Shown: positions 7,671-15,977 of the stretch, one piece after another
Layout of the letters: each line of letters starts with the position of its first letter
How positions within the stretch are numbered: the first letter of the stretch is position 1
Assembly (NCBI GenBank): GCA_023667245.1
Contig: JAMPAL010000013.1
Location: 1-32,835, forward strand
Length of the DNA stretch: 32,835 nucleotides
From: Anaeroplasma bactoclasticum
GTDB lineage: Bacteria; Bacillota_I; Bacilli_A; ML615J-28; CAG-313
Direction: 5' to 3'
Notes under the pieces: generated by a model
Databases searched by the model: none
The model's input: the letters and a program-made list of their open reading frames with translations, nothing else
Told to the model about the DNA's origin: nothing
Position numbers and translations under genes: made by a program

Positions 7671-10254
7671 CTTTTTCCACCATCGCTTTCAATTCTGATA
7701 AGGCCACTAACGCCTCAACAGGTCTCATTTGATTCAAATCCAATTGTTCAATTTTTTCTTTTAATTCGATTAGTCTAGGGTTCTCTTTTTCCACAATCTG
7801 TATAACAGGTTCAATATATTGATCAATGGACAATCTTTTTTCATCGTAAGCTGACTTTGTTTCTAATTTTTGTAAAATATCTCGTGCACGAAGCGTAATC
7901 GAACTTGGCATTTTCGCAAGACTAGCTACATGGATACCATAACTTTGATCTGATGGTCCTTCTAAGACTTTATGCAAGAACACCAATTCGCCTTCTCCAT
8001 TATAACCTGTAGTTTTTGCCTCAACATGTACATTTCGCAAAAATGGCAAACTAGACTCTAAACTAGTTAGTTCATGATAATGGGTTGAAAACAACGTCTT
8101 TGCCCCTGTAACAAAATGCAAATGTTCAATAATAGCTTGTGCCAATGCCATACCATCAAATGTCGCGGTACCACGACCTACTTCATCTAATATGATTAAA
8201 CTACGTTCTGTCGCATTCGAAATGGCATAATTGACTTCAAGCATTTCAGTCATAAAAGTAGATTCACCACTAGAAATATCATCACTAGAACCAATTCTCG
8301 TAAAAATTTGGTCAAAAATGGGTAATTTAGCAGATGTTGCCGGAACAAAGGAACCCATTTGAGCCATAATTGCAATGATAGCATTTTGACGCATATAAGT
8401 CGATTTACCACTCATATTTGGTCCTGTAATCAATAAAATTTTATCATTATTATAAAGATGCAAATGATTAGGAATAAAGGGTTTTTCTGATACTGCTTCT
8501 ATTACTGGATGTCTTCCATCTTCAATCTCAAATTCATCATACCTTGAAAACTGTGGTCTTGTATAATGTTGTGCTCTTGCCACCATACCTAATGCTATCA
8601 GCATATCTATCTCTGAAATCAATTTTGCGGTTTCTTGTAAACTTGCTGCATACGTCTTGCACTGATTGCGAATCTCAGAAAAAATTTCTTGTTCTAATTC
8701 TAAACTTCGTTCTTCACTTCGTAAAATCAGCGTTTCTCGTTCTTTTAATTCTTCGGTAATATAACGCTCTGCATTACTGGTTGTCTGCTTACGAATATAA
8801 CCATATTCAGGTTTTACTAAACCTAAATAGGACTTGGTAACCTCAATATAATAACCAAATACTTTATTATAACTGACTTTTAAGTTTTTAATGCCAGTTT
8901 TGTCACGCTCTCTTTTTTCCAAATTCACTAAAAAATCCTTATTGGTTACATTGATATTCTTAATTTCATCCAATTCTTGATGAAAGCCAGGACGAATCAC
9001 TCCTCCGTCTTTTAAACTATATCCAGCCGTTTCATCAATTGATTGATCAAGTAATGTAAATAAAGCATCATATGTAATCATCTGCTTTGCCTTTTCTAAA
9101 GCTACTTTACTATTCATCTGTTGTAAAGTTTCTTTAATATGAGGCAATACGCCTATTGACTTTTTTAGTTGAATTAAATCCTTTGGATTCAAGTTGCCAT
9201 AACTGATTCGGCCTACAATACGCTCTAGGTCATAAATTTCAATTAGGTCATTTTTGACCTCTTCAGTAAGAATCGATTGTTTCATGGTTTCTTCAATAAA
9301 ATCCAAACGCTCATTGATTTTTTTTACATCTACAAGAGGAAATAAGATACTTTTTTTAAGAAATCTAGAGCCCATTGCGGTAGAACATTTATCCAAAATA
9401 CTCAGTAGATTGTTTTTAAAGCGATTGCCTTTAAGTGATTCAACTAACTCAAGATTGTGTGTTGCAGTACTATCTAAACGCATATAATCCTTGCTATCAT
9501 AATATACAAAAGGTTGTAAATGAACCAATACTCTTTTTTGTGTTTTCATAATATAGGATAAAAGACGCTTTGTTCCTATATGCAAAGATGTATCCAAATC
9601 AACATACAAATGTTCCAAATAACTTTCGATTTCAATTTCATCTGAAATAGAGACCAATATGCCATGAATTTTAAACAGTTGATCACAAACAACTGGGTCA
9701 AAATGCTTATTTACCACTACTTCTTTGATTCCAAGTTTTACTAATTCGCTATAAATTAAGTCAAAATGATTAGGAAACGTGGTTACTTTGGCCTCACCAG
9801 TTGATAAATCAATGTAACTAAAAGCATATCCAGATATGATTTTTTCAATTCCAGCAATATAATTATTACTCTTATCACTTAGATACCTTTCATCAATATT
9901 TGTACCTGGTGTAACAACTTTCACAACATCTCGATGAACAATTTTTTTGCCACCTGGTTCTTCTAATTGTTCGACAATGGCTACCTTATATCCTTTATTG
10001 GAAAGTCGTTCAATATAACTATCTACCGCATGATGGGGAACACCGCACATCGGCACTCGCTCATTTTCGACACCTGCATCTCTACCTGTCAGTACTATCT
10101 CTAACTCACGACTAGCTACGATGGCATCATTGAAAAACATTTCATAAAAATCGCCCAACCGAAAAAATACTAGTGTATCTGGATAGTTTTCTTTAATCTC
10201 TAAATATTGCCTCATCATCGGTGTATATAAACTTTTATCTATTTTTTCGTACAT
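7663..10254 (-). CDS. mutS: DNA mismatch repair protein MutS
   Basis: This is the mismatch-recognition ATPase. The mismatch-binding Phe-X-Glu is in GDFYEMF, Walker A is GPNMSGKSTYMRQ, and Walker B is LIILDEVGRGT. The frame is open seven codons further upstream to an ATG at 10275. I place the start at the ATG at 10252-10254 because AAAGGTG lies six bases before it, while the upstream ATG has no ribosome binding site and sits only about 11 bases from the expected transcription start. That gives 863 residues. It is the first gene of mutS-mutL-miaA, with its own promoter. Confidence 0.95.
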   Translation of the reverse strand: MYEKIDKSLYTPMMRQYLEIKENYPDTLVFFRLGDFYEMFFNDAIVASRELEIVLTGRDAGVENERVPMCGVPHHAVDSYIERLSNKGYKVAIVEQLEEPGGKKIVHRDVVKVVTPGTNIDERYLSDKSNNYIAGIEKIISGYAFSYIDLSTGEAKVTTFPNHFDLIYSELVKLGIKEVVVNKHFDPVVCDQLFKIHGILVSISDEIEIESYLEHLYVDLDTSLHIGTKRLLSYIMKTQKRVLVHLQPFVYYDSKDYMRLDSTATHNLELVESLKGNRFKNNLLSILDKCSTAMGSRFLKKSILFPLVDVKKINERLDFIEETMKQSILTEEVKNDLIEIYDLERIVGRISYGNLNPKDLIQLKKSIGVLPHIKETLQQMNSKVALEKAKQMITYDALFTLLDQSIDETAGYSLKDGGVIRPGFHQELDEIKNINVTNKDFLVNLEKRERDKTGIKNLKVSYNKVFGYYIEVTKSYLGLVKPEYGYIRKQTTSNAERYITEELKERETLILRSEERSLELEQEIFSEIRNQCKTYAASLQETAKLISEIDMLIALGMVARAQHYTRPQFSRYDEFEIEDGRHPVIEAVSEKPFIPNHLHLYNNDKILLITGPNMSGKSTYMRQNAIIAIMAQMGSFVPATSAKLPIFDQIFTRIGSSDDISSGESTFMTEMLEVNYAISNATERSLIILDEVGRGTATFDGMALAQAIIEHLHFVTGAKTLFSTHYHELTSLESSLPFLRNVHVEAKTTGYNGEGELVFLHKVLEGPSDQSYGIHVASLAKMPSSITLRARDILQKLETKSAYDEKRLSIDQYIEPVIQIVEKENPRLIELKEKIEQLDLNQMRPVEALVALSELKAMVEKDE

Positions 10255-10293
10255 TAATTTCACCTTTTGCCCCATTTGATTCTTTTTTTCTTT

Positions 10294-10322
10294 ATTATAC
10301 CATAATTTGTTTTTTTTGTCAT
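10294..10322 (-). promoter_or_regulatory. Promoter of mutS-mutL-miaA
   Basis: On the minus strand ATGACA (10317-10322), a 17-base spacer and TATAAT (10294-10299). The short leader supports the downstream mutS start. Confidence 0.75.
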
Positions 10323-10340
10323 TTTTTTAGTTGAAACAGC

Positions 10341-10387
10341 ATATAAAAAGGCAATACTAGCGAAAAGCCAATATTGCCTTTTTATAT
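10341..10387 (-). terminator. Terminator after the ECF S-component gene
   Basis: A perfect 15-bp inverted repeat (10341-10355 with 10373-10387) with a 17-base loop and a T-rich 3' arm on the minus strand ends the rplU-to-ECF unit. Confidence 0.8.
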
Positions 10388-10389
10388 GA

Positions 10390-10974
10390 TTATTTTAATG
10401 CCATGTGCAATGCTTTAACAATAGGGAACGTAATCACTGCGCATACACCAAGTTCTACTAATCCATTTACCAAAAACATAGCAGACATAAATGGAATAGG
10501 ACTAACCCCTTCTAAGCCAACTGCACTTTGTACCTCTGGCAAGCGATAAAAACCAATCATAAATAGTGCTACAAAAAATACAGTGTTCAATAGTGGAACC
10601 AATATGCAAGTCAATGCATCGCAAAGATGATGATTCATCTTATTTAGTAATGCGTCATGGAATAATGCCGGAAACCCTCCCGCTAAAACCCTAGTTGGGA
10701 CACATACTAAAAAAGTTACCCATGGATTAATAGAAAAAAGAAAAGTTCCAAAAGGACTATATCCAAAGCATTGGAAAAAACTAACCATTCCAAAGACAAA
10801 TCCTAAAAGAAATCCTTGTTTTTTACCACCGATTATCGCTCCCACTCCGATTGGAATAACGGTGAGCGTAATCTCAAAAGCAACCGTTCGTATTGGAATA
10901 AATGCAAGCACAATAATGCATGCGGATAAAACTCCCATAAGGGTCAATTGTTTGATTTTTTCATGTCTAGTCAT
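10390..10974 (-). CDS. ECF transporter substrate-binding (S) component, vitamin type
   Basis: This 194-residue membrane protein has about six hydrophobic segments. It has the features of ECF S components: an N-terminal LTLMGVLSACIIVLAFIPI helix, then IPIGVGAIIGGKKQGFLLG, FGYSPFGTFLFSINPW and TRVLAGGFPALF. These proteins capture a vitamin and pair with a shared EcfA/EcfA'/EcfT module, which must be encoded elsewhere. The pattern resembles the pantothenate-type (PanT) group, but the substrate cannot be assigned safely and folate or another vitamin is possible. No riboswitch precedes it. It lies 42 bases after obgE with a strong AGGAGG site and is probably read through from the ribosomal operon. 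Confidence 0.82.
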   Translation of the reverse strand: MTRHEKIKQLTLMGVLSACIIVLAFIPIRTVAFEITLTVIPIGVGAIIGGKKQGFLLGFVFGMVSFFQCFGYSPFGTFLFSINPWVTFLVCVPTRVLAGGFPALFHDALLNKMNHHLCDALTCILVPLLNTVFFVALFMIGFYRLPEVQSAVGLEGVSPIPFMSAMFLVNGLVELGVCAVITFPIVKALHMALK

Positions 10975-11016
10975 ATCTTTTTTACCTCCTTAAGTATATG
11001 CTTTTTCAAAAATCAA

Positions 11017-12294
11017 CTAATTTATAAATTCAAAGACATAATCAAAGATGCAAACTGTATCTCCATCTTCAACGCCTAGGCGTCTCAACTCACTATCTAC
11101 ACCCATATCTCTCAATTTCTTCGCAAATAATCGAACATTGGCTTCATTATCAAAATTTGTTCGATCAAATAAACGACGAATGGCAGGACCTTCAACATGG
11201 AAAACGCCTTCTTGATCCTGATAAATTGTAAATTCAGGTCCTTTAGGTACAAAATTATACTCAACGACTTCTTCCGTCATTTCTTCCAATGAAACTGTCT
11301 TCTTTGCCTCATCTAATGTATCAGCAATTCGGTAAAGCAACTGCTGAATATTCTCCTTTGTAAATGCAGAAATCGCAATCACATCAGTTAAACCTGTCTC
11401 TTTTTTAAACGTTTCTAAGTATTGTGCCGCTTCTGGAACATCCATTTTATTTGCCACAACAATTTCGGGACGCTTTAATAAGTCTGGATTGAATGCGCCT
11501 AATTCGTTGCGAATACTTCGATAATCCTCAGCAGGTATCCTTCCATCTGTTCTAGACATATCAATCATATGTACAATAACACGCGTTCTTTCAATATGTT
11601 TCAAAAATTGGATTCCTAGTCCGGCTCCACTTGATGCGCCCTCAATCAAGCCTGGTAAGTCAGCCATAATAAAACTTCTACCATCACCAACACCCACAAC
11701 ACCTAAATGAGGATGTAATGTAGTAAAATGATATGCGGCTATTTTAGGTTTAGCTTTTGAAACTACAGAGATGAGTGTGCTTTTGCCAACGCTAGGAAAA
11801 CCAACTAATCCCACATCAGCTAAAACTTTTAATTCCAATTGCAAATTTCTTTCAACGCCAGGTTGTCCTTTTTCACTAATTTCTGGAGCAGGATTACGCG
11901 AATTGGCAAATGCAGCATTTCCTTTTCCACCTTTCCCACCTGCAGCAACAACAACCTCTTGACCATGCTTGGTGATATCACCTATCACTATATGTGCATC
12001 ACTATCTATAATGGTTGTACCAATTGGAACTTTTACATACGTATTTGTTCCAGCTTTACCAAACATATTCTTATTCATACCATCTTGGCCACGTTCTGCC
12101 TTAATCTTTTTCGTAAAGCGAAAATCAAGTAAAGTCGTAAGTCCCTCTTCACCTACAAAAATGACGCTACCGCCTTTCCCACCATTTCCACCAGCTGGTC
12201 CGCCCATAGCCATATATTTTTCATGTAAAAAGGCAACAGCCCCGTTTCCGCCATCTCCAGCTTTTACATATATTTTTACGCTATCTACAAACAC
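11017..12294 (-). CDS. obgE: GTPase Obg/CgtA
   Basis: This 425-residue GTPase has all three expected parts. The glycine-rich Obg fold covers residues 1-158 (GDGGNGAVAF, GGKGGKGNAAFANS). The G domain has GFPSVGKSTL, DLPGLIEGASSGAGLG and NKMD. A C-terminal OCT domain starts near residue 350 (GPAIRRLFDRTNF). Obg takes part in assembly of the 50S subunit and stress control. It follows rplU-prp-rpmA in the usual Firmicutes order. A GGAGGT site precedes the ATG, and a hairpin separates it from rpmA. Confidence 0.96.
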   Translation of the reverse strand: MFVDSVKIYVKAGDGGNGAVAFLHEKYMAMGGPAGGNGGKGGSVIFVGEEGLTTLLDFRFTKKIKAERGQDGMNKNMFGKAGTNTYVKVPIGTTIIDSDAHIVIGDITKHGQEVVVAAGGKGGKGNAAFANSRNPAPEISEKGQPGVERNLQLELKVLADVGLVGFPSVGKSTLISVVSKAKPKIAAYHFTTLHPHLGVVGVGDGRSFIMADLPGLIEGASSGAGLGIQFLKHIERTRVIVHMIDMSRTDGRIPAEDYRSIRNELGAFNPDLLKRPEIVVANKMDVPEAAQYLETFKKETGLTDVIAISAFTKENIQQLLYRIADTLDEAKKTVSLEEMTEEVVEYNFVPKGPEFTIYQDQEGVFHVEGPAIRRLFDRTNFDNEANVRLFAKKLRDMGVDSELRRLGVEDGDTVCIFDYVFEFIN

Positions 12295-12319
12295 GTCAAT
12301 ACCTCCGTTTTCAAAATAA

Positions 12320-12343
12320 AGGCACTTGTCTAAACAAGTGCCT
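12320..12343 (-). terminator. Hairpin between rpmA and obgE, probable partial terminator
   Basis: A perfect 10-bp stem (12320-12329 with 12334-12343) with a 4-base loop is followed on the minus strand by TTATTTT. The T tract is weak, so it more likely lowers expression of obgE than stops it. Confidence 0.6.
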
Positions 12344-12362
12344 CATATTTGTAGTAAAACAT

Positions 12363-12386
12363 ACAAAGTCAACTACAAAGTCAACT
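12363..12386. repeat. Tandem 12-bp direct repeat at the rpmA stop codon
   Basis: Two exact copies of ACAAAGTCAACT (12363-12374 and 12375-12386) abut. On the minus strand each copy contains TAG and TTGACT. The right copy touches the rpmA stop codon (12385-12387). It may be a local duplication; TTGACT resembles a -35 box. Confidence 0.85.
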
Positions 12387-12666
12387 ATGCCACATGGTAT
12401 ACAGATACTTGTTTTTTATCCTTACCTTTGCGTTCATATTTAACAATTCCATCAATCATACAGAACAAAGTATCATCTTTTCCAATACCAACATTGTTTC
12501 CAGGATGAACCTTAGTCCCTCTTTGACGATAGATAATAGAACCTGCAGTGGCAAATTGACCATCAGATAATTTCGCACCTAAACGCTTTGATTCTGAGTC
12601 ACGTCCATTTTTAGTAGAACTAACACCTTTTTTAGATGCAAAGAATTGCAAATTTAGTCTTATCAT
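12385..12666 (-). CDS. rpmA: 50S ribosomal protein L27 with cleavable N-terminal extension
   Basis: This 93-residue protein has the Firmicutes-type extension [14 protein letters not shown]. In Staphylococcus aureus the same kind of extension is removed after the FF pair by the protease Prp, whose gene lies directly upstream here. The mature N-terminus (ASKKG) reaches the peptidyl transferase centre. The core [17 protein letters not shown] is conserved. An AGGAGGTGA site precedes the ATG. Confidence 0.97.
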   Translation of the reverse strand: MIRLNLQFFASKKGVSSTKNGRDSESKRLGAKLSDGQFATAGSIIYRQRGTKVHPGNNVGIGKDDTLFCMIDGIVKYERKGKDKKQVSVYHVA

Positions 12667-12680
12667 GATGTCACCTCCTA

Positions 12681-13022
12681 TTATTTATTTTCAATTTTGA
12701 CTTTCAAATGATTCTGATAATTTGCTTCGATATCTCGTAGTGTTTCCAACAAAGTATTAAAAATTTGTGTAACTATTTCTACTTGAATATCAGTTAATGA
12801 AGAATAATCCAAATTCTTCAAACAAATATACCCAACCGCTTCATTTTGAATTAATTCAAAATGACCATGAATAAACTTATCTAATAAATTTACACTCATG
12901 CATACAGCAGTTGAAATGCCTGCACACACGATATCGCTACCTTTATTCGCATATCCTGAATGCCCTTTCACTTCAAGACCAATAAAATGTGATTCTTTTT
13001 CGAAAAGAATTGCTTTTGTCAT
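12681..13022 (-). CDS. prp: Ribosomal-processing cysteine protease Prp
   Basis: This 113-residue protein (formerly YsxB/DUF464) is the cysteine protease that trims L27. The catalytic His is in GHSGYA (about residue 21) and the catalytic Cys is in DIVCAGIS (about residue 33). It lies between rplU (3 bases upstream) and rpmA (14 bases downstream), the standard order. The matching L27 extension in the next gene confirms the functional pair. Confidence 0.95.
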   Translation of the reverse strand: MTKAILFEKESHFIGLEVKGHSGYANKGSDIVCAGISTAVCMSVNLLDKFIHGHFELIQNEAVGYICLKNLDYSSLTDIQVEIVTQIFNTLLETLRDIEANYQNHLKVKIENK

Positions 13023-13025
13023 ATC

Positions 13026-13325
13026 CTATGCAACAATAGTATTGATTACTACTTTTGTGTAAGCTTGACGATGGCCTTGTTTTTTGTGATAATTTTTCTT
13101 TGCTTTATACTTGAAAACAATAATTTTTTTGCCACGTCCTTGTTTTTCGATTGTACCAGTTACCTTAGCACCCTCAACAAGTGGTGTTCCTACTTTGTCT
13201 CCAGCAAGCAATACTTGATCAAAAACAACTTCTTGACCTGCTTCACCTTCTAGTTTTTCAACATAGATAGTATCGCCTTCTGCTGCGCGATATTGTTTAC
13301 CGCCTGTAACAAAAATTGCGTACAT
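13026..13325 (-). CDS. rplU: 50S ribosomal protein L21
   Basis: This 99-residue protein has the typical start [18 protein letters not shown] and the C-terminal [17 protein letters not shown] that binds 23S rRNA. It heads the rplU-prp-rpmA-obgE operon. The leader upstream is likely an autoregulatory L21 site. Confidence 0.97.
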   Translation of the reverse strand: MYAIFVTGGKQYRAAEGDTIYVEKLEGEAGQEVVFDQVLLAGDKVGTPLVEGAKVTGTIEKQGRGKKIIVFKYKAKKNYHKKQGHRQAYTKVVINTIVA

Positions 13326-13414
13326 TTTTGCACCTCCTCATAAAATTTTAAGACACGCCATTAGGGTGATTCAACATACTTAAAACCCTTTTTGTGCGGT
13401 TGCCACGATGTAGC
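13326..13414 (-). ncRNA. Probable L21 leader (ribosomal protein autoregulation)
   Basis: Between the promoter and rplU there is a leader of about 90 bases. It contains GGCAACCGCAC, and a hairpin closed by GGGT and ACCC around a loop of about 17 bases. A Firmicutes L21 leader (Rfam) is known in exactly this position. I recognise the position and general form, but I could not run a covariance model. Confidence 0.55.
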
Positions 13415-13420
13415 GAATAT

Positions 13421-13449
13421 ATTATACCTTAAAATCGAAAATAATGCAA
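13421..13449 (-). promoter_or_regulatory. Promoter of the rplU operon
   Basis: On the minus strand TTGCAT (13444-13449), a 17-base spacer and a perfect TATAAT (13421-13426). The 150 bases between here and 13599 hold no gene; they contain three scattered copies of TAACTATT and no convincing terminator. Confidence 0.8.
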
Positions 13450-13598
13450 CTAAAAGAGACATTTTTTTGAAAACGCAAATATAAATGAGACAATGACCTA
13501 TTCTCTACGTCTTTAACTATTTGCATATGAAAAACCTATGCATTTCGTAATTCTTTTTCATTTAACTATTCATCTTAGTCTTTTTTAGCTAACTATTC

Positions 13599-14180
13599 TT
13601 AATTTTCGCGATTGATTCGTCTCCTATTTCTTTCAAATAGAACCTCCAATTTAGGACGATTATACCTTAATATCATCAAAGACAAGCTATGAATAATGGC
13701 ATTGGCAATACCTACTGGTATCGCAAACATCAAACAATATTTTGGATACATAAAAACAATTAAAAAACCCAATATCATAGAAGAAAAATGCACAACTTCC
13801 CCATAACAACACTCAAGAATAAATCTTTCCACATAAGCATTGTTGGTTGGATCTTCTACTTTGTTTTTTCTAAAGTGGGCAAATTTCCCTAACTCTGGTA
13901 TTTTATCTTTCCACTGTTTGATTTGCAATTTTTCATATATTTTACGTTCTCGCTTTGAAATATGAAATCGTTTAAATCGAAAATTAAACCATTTTGCAGG
14001 CAACATATGTCGAATAACTGTCGCCAAAATAGCGTCAATGATAAATACGACCAACACATGCAAACCAATCATTTGTATCACAAATAAGAAATCATAACCA
14101 TATGCCGTCATACCGTAGCACAGGTTTAACCCCATAATGCACAAAACTGTAATTCCTATAATTAGGCTATAAATTATCAT
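13599..14180 (-). CDS. CrtO-like membrane acyltransferase
   Basis: This protein of about 193 residues has three to four hydrophobic segments. Its middle reads YEKLQIKQWKDKIPELG, then YVERFILECCYGEVVHFSS. This is the pattern of the glycosyl-4,4'-diaponeurosporenoate acyltransferase (CrtO) family, which in S. aureus puts a fatty acid on the sugar of a glycosylated carotenoid. No carotenoid genes are in the window. With the GT8 and PlsC-like genes just upstream, acylation of a sugar on some other lipid is the likely role (inference). I choose the ATG at 14178-14180: GGGAG lies nine bases before it, whereas the GTG two codons earlier is too close to that site. It overlaps the previous gene by 14 bases. 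Confidence 0.7.
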   Translation of the reverse strand: MIIYSLIIGITVLCIMGLNLCYGMTAYGYDFLFVIQMIGLHVLVVFIIDAILATVIRHMLPAKWFNFRFKRFHISKRERKIYEKLQIKQWKDKIPELGKFAHFRKNKVEDPTNNAYVERFILECCYGEVVHFSSMILGFLIVFMYPKYCLMFAIPVGIANAIIHSLSLMILRYNRPKLEVLFERNRRRINREN

Positions 14181-15021
14181 TTTCACTCACTCCCTTATTG
14201 TAACATAATGGCATTTGATAAAAGGATTCGTAAGTTTCCTTCCACATTTGATAATTTTTTTTGGCCATTTTCTCAATTGCATCTTTCATTGAAAGAGACA
14301 AATCTGGATAAATTGGCGATAAAAAATGCAACGTATACCCTTGGATAGGAAAGCCATCTGTTCCCACTTGTTCAGTATCTTTCATTGTAATAAAACAAGG
14401 TACAACAGGAACATTAGCCTTCACAGCATAACGATATGCGCCAGGTTTTAATGGTCTTGGTTTGCGGTAATTCCACCACATAGCTTGTTCTGGATATACC
14501 AAAACAATATCTCCACGTTTCAATATAGTATCCACCGCATAAGTAAAAGACTTCATGGTCTGGAAATTTGAACTGAGAGGAAGTGTATCGCAATTTCTAA
14601 AAAAATATCCGTATAATCCAGGAAAAGTAAAGTTTCCTTCGCGAATAACTTTGTAAAATCTTTTCTTTGTAGACTTCAGATGTTTTAATAACACCTCATG
14701 TAAAGCAAAGTTATCAAAAGGATGAAAATGATTACACGTCAAAATAAAACCACCTGATATATCAGTGAGATGCTCATATCCAATTACATCCTGAATTACT
14801 AGCTGTTTTTTTCGAATCAAATGGTGAATAAATTGCCTAGCAATTTCATTTGCAATACGCGTTTGTATACGGTGAATCCACTTTTCATTCAAGTAATCAA
14901 CATCCTCTGGATTTAAAGGAGTAGTAGGCGGATCATTCTCAACATCCTCATTAAATTTTCCCATTTCTTCAAATTCATCTATCTTTCTTAATACCGCTAA
15001 GCGTTCTTCAGACTGTGGCAT
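14167..15021 (-). CDS. PlsC-like lysophospholipid/glycerolipid acyltransferase
   Basis: This 284-residue protein has a PlsC-type acyltransferase domain: NHFHPFD (the HX4D catalytic motif), then a donor/acceptor region YPEQAMWWNYRKPRPLKPGA in place of the usual EGTR block, and VPVVPCFIT. About 75 polar residues precede the catalytic motif, more than in the minimal 1-acylglycerol-phosphate enzymes. It lacks obvious membrane spans, so it probably sits on the cytoplasmic face. It starts 7 bases after the GT8 gene and overlaps the CrtO-like gene, so the three are one operon. It need not be the housekeeping PlsC. Confidence 0.82.
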   Translation of the reverse strand: MPQSEERLAVLRKIDEFEEMGKFNEDVENDPPTTPLNPEDVDYLNEKWIHRIQTRIANEIARQFIHHLIRKKQLVIQDVIGYEHLTDISGGFILTCNHFHPFDNFALHEVLLKHLKSTKKRFYKVIREGNFTFPGLYGYFFRNCDTLPLSSNFQTMKSFTYAVDTILKRGDIVLVYPEQAMWWNYRKPRPLKPGAYRYAVKANVPVVPCFITMKDTEQVGTDGFPIQGYTLHFLSPIYPDLSLSMKDAIEKMAKKNYQMWKETYESFYQMPLCYNKGVSENDNL

Positions 15022-15028
15022 ATCTCAC

Positions 15029-15967
15029 CTACTTTAAAGTCAGATGCATTTCTTGCAACAATCTCTTTGTCTCTTTTACAGCATTCTTTCTAAGCAATAT
15101 TTCAGTTTCAAAATCTTTTTCAGCATCAAGTGGAGTAAATTGATCTCTCATTTTCACAAGTAACTCATAAAAAAAGGTTTGCTTTGCATAATGCCAAAAA
15201 TATTCACCAAATTGCATATTAGGATAATGCCAAGGTTTTTGTGTCAATTTATAATGAATCAATTGAATTTGGCGTTCTTCTTCTTTTTTACTAAACTGTG
15301 GTGTCTTATTCCAATTAGAATCTACATATACCACTTGATTTCTGCACAAGACATTCAAATAATCCTGATCTGGAGCAATGATAAATTTCACTTTCGTAAA
15401 TAGAGATTTAAATTGACCAAATAAGTCTTCTTCGCGCATTTTCTTCAAATTCATTACAAGTATTCCTGAGTTAAAATAATATGGGACAGGTGAACCAACA
15501 CCATCTTTTACATATTCCCTAAATTCATCACAAGATGCAACAACATCATCAGAAATGACACCCAAATATTTATCATCAATTGGAGTTTGATACAACTGTG
15601 CTATGTCACCTAATACAACAATATCGGCATCAAGATATAATGCCTTATCATATTCTTGGAACAAATCGGCAATAAACAAACGATAATAAATAGCCCCTGA
15701 ATAATAATCTCTTGTATGCAATTTATCACCTACAGCCTGTATTCTTTCATTTACATCGACATAGTGTAATTGACATTTCTCGCTATTCAATGTGTTTAAC
15801 CCCTCTTGATATTCTTTGTCCATATTATCCGTTAAAACATATACCTCATAAAAATAATCAGTTGATGCATGGTCTAACATTGATTGCAATGATACCGCTA
15901 AAAATGGGGCATAATTATTGTCCACCGCAAAAAAGATGGGGATAATGTTTTTTTGATTTTTCTGCAT
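15029..15967 (-). CDS. Family 8 glycosyltransferase
   Basis: This 312-residue protein fits the GT8 family. The N-terminal nucleotide-binding part is IPIFFAVDNNYAPFLAVSLQS. The metal-binding DXD is in ALYLDADIVVLGD. FNSGILVMNLKKM, PDQDYLNVL and the C-terminal HYKLTQKPWHY follow. Such enzymes transfer glucose or galactose from UDP-sugars with retention. The acceptor is not known. Because two lipid acyltransferase genes follow at once, a lipid acceptor is likely (inference). The ATG is the only plausible start, yet its ribosome binding site lies about 30 bases away across a small hairpin. Confidence 0.88.
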   Translation of the reverse strand: MQKNQKNIIPIFFAVDNNYAPFLAVSLQSMLDHASTDYFYEVYVLTDNMDKEYQEGLNTLNSEKCQLHYVDVNERIQAVGDKLHTRDYYSGAIYYRLFIADLFQEYDKALYLDADIVVLGDIAQLYQTPIDDKYLGVISDDVVASCDEFREYVKDGVGSPVPYYFNSGILVMNLKKMREEDLFGQFKSLFTKVKFIIAPDQDYLNVLCRNQVVYVDSNWNKTPQFSKKEEERQIQLIHYKLTQKPWHYPNMQFGEYFWHYAKQTFFYELLVKMRDQFTPLDAEKDFETEILLRKNAVKETKRLLQEMHLTLK

Positions 15968-15977
15968 AATACGATAA

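Noticed and set aside
10255-10275. mutS start at the ATG at 10275
   Set aside because: No ribosome binding site and almost no leader after the predicted transcription start; the ATG at 10254 has AAAGGTG six bases upstream and begins like the family.
11771-12319. Overlapping plus-strand open frames opposite the Obg glycine-rich domain
   Set aside because: They are proline/phenylalanine-rich antisense readings of Gly-rich codons in obgE, with no sign of translation signals.
13522-13542. Hairpin TGCATA/TATGCA as terminator of the lipid cassette
   Set aside because: Only six AT-rich pairs with a 9-base loop and no T tract following on the minus strand.
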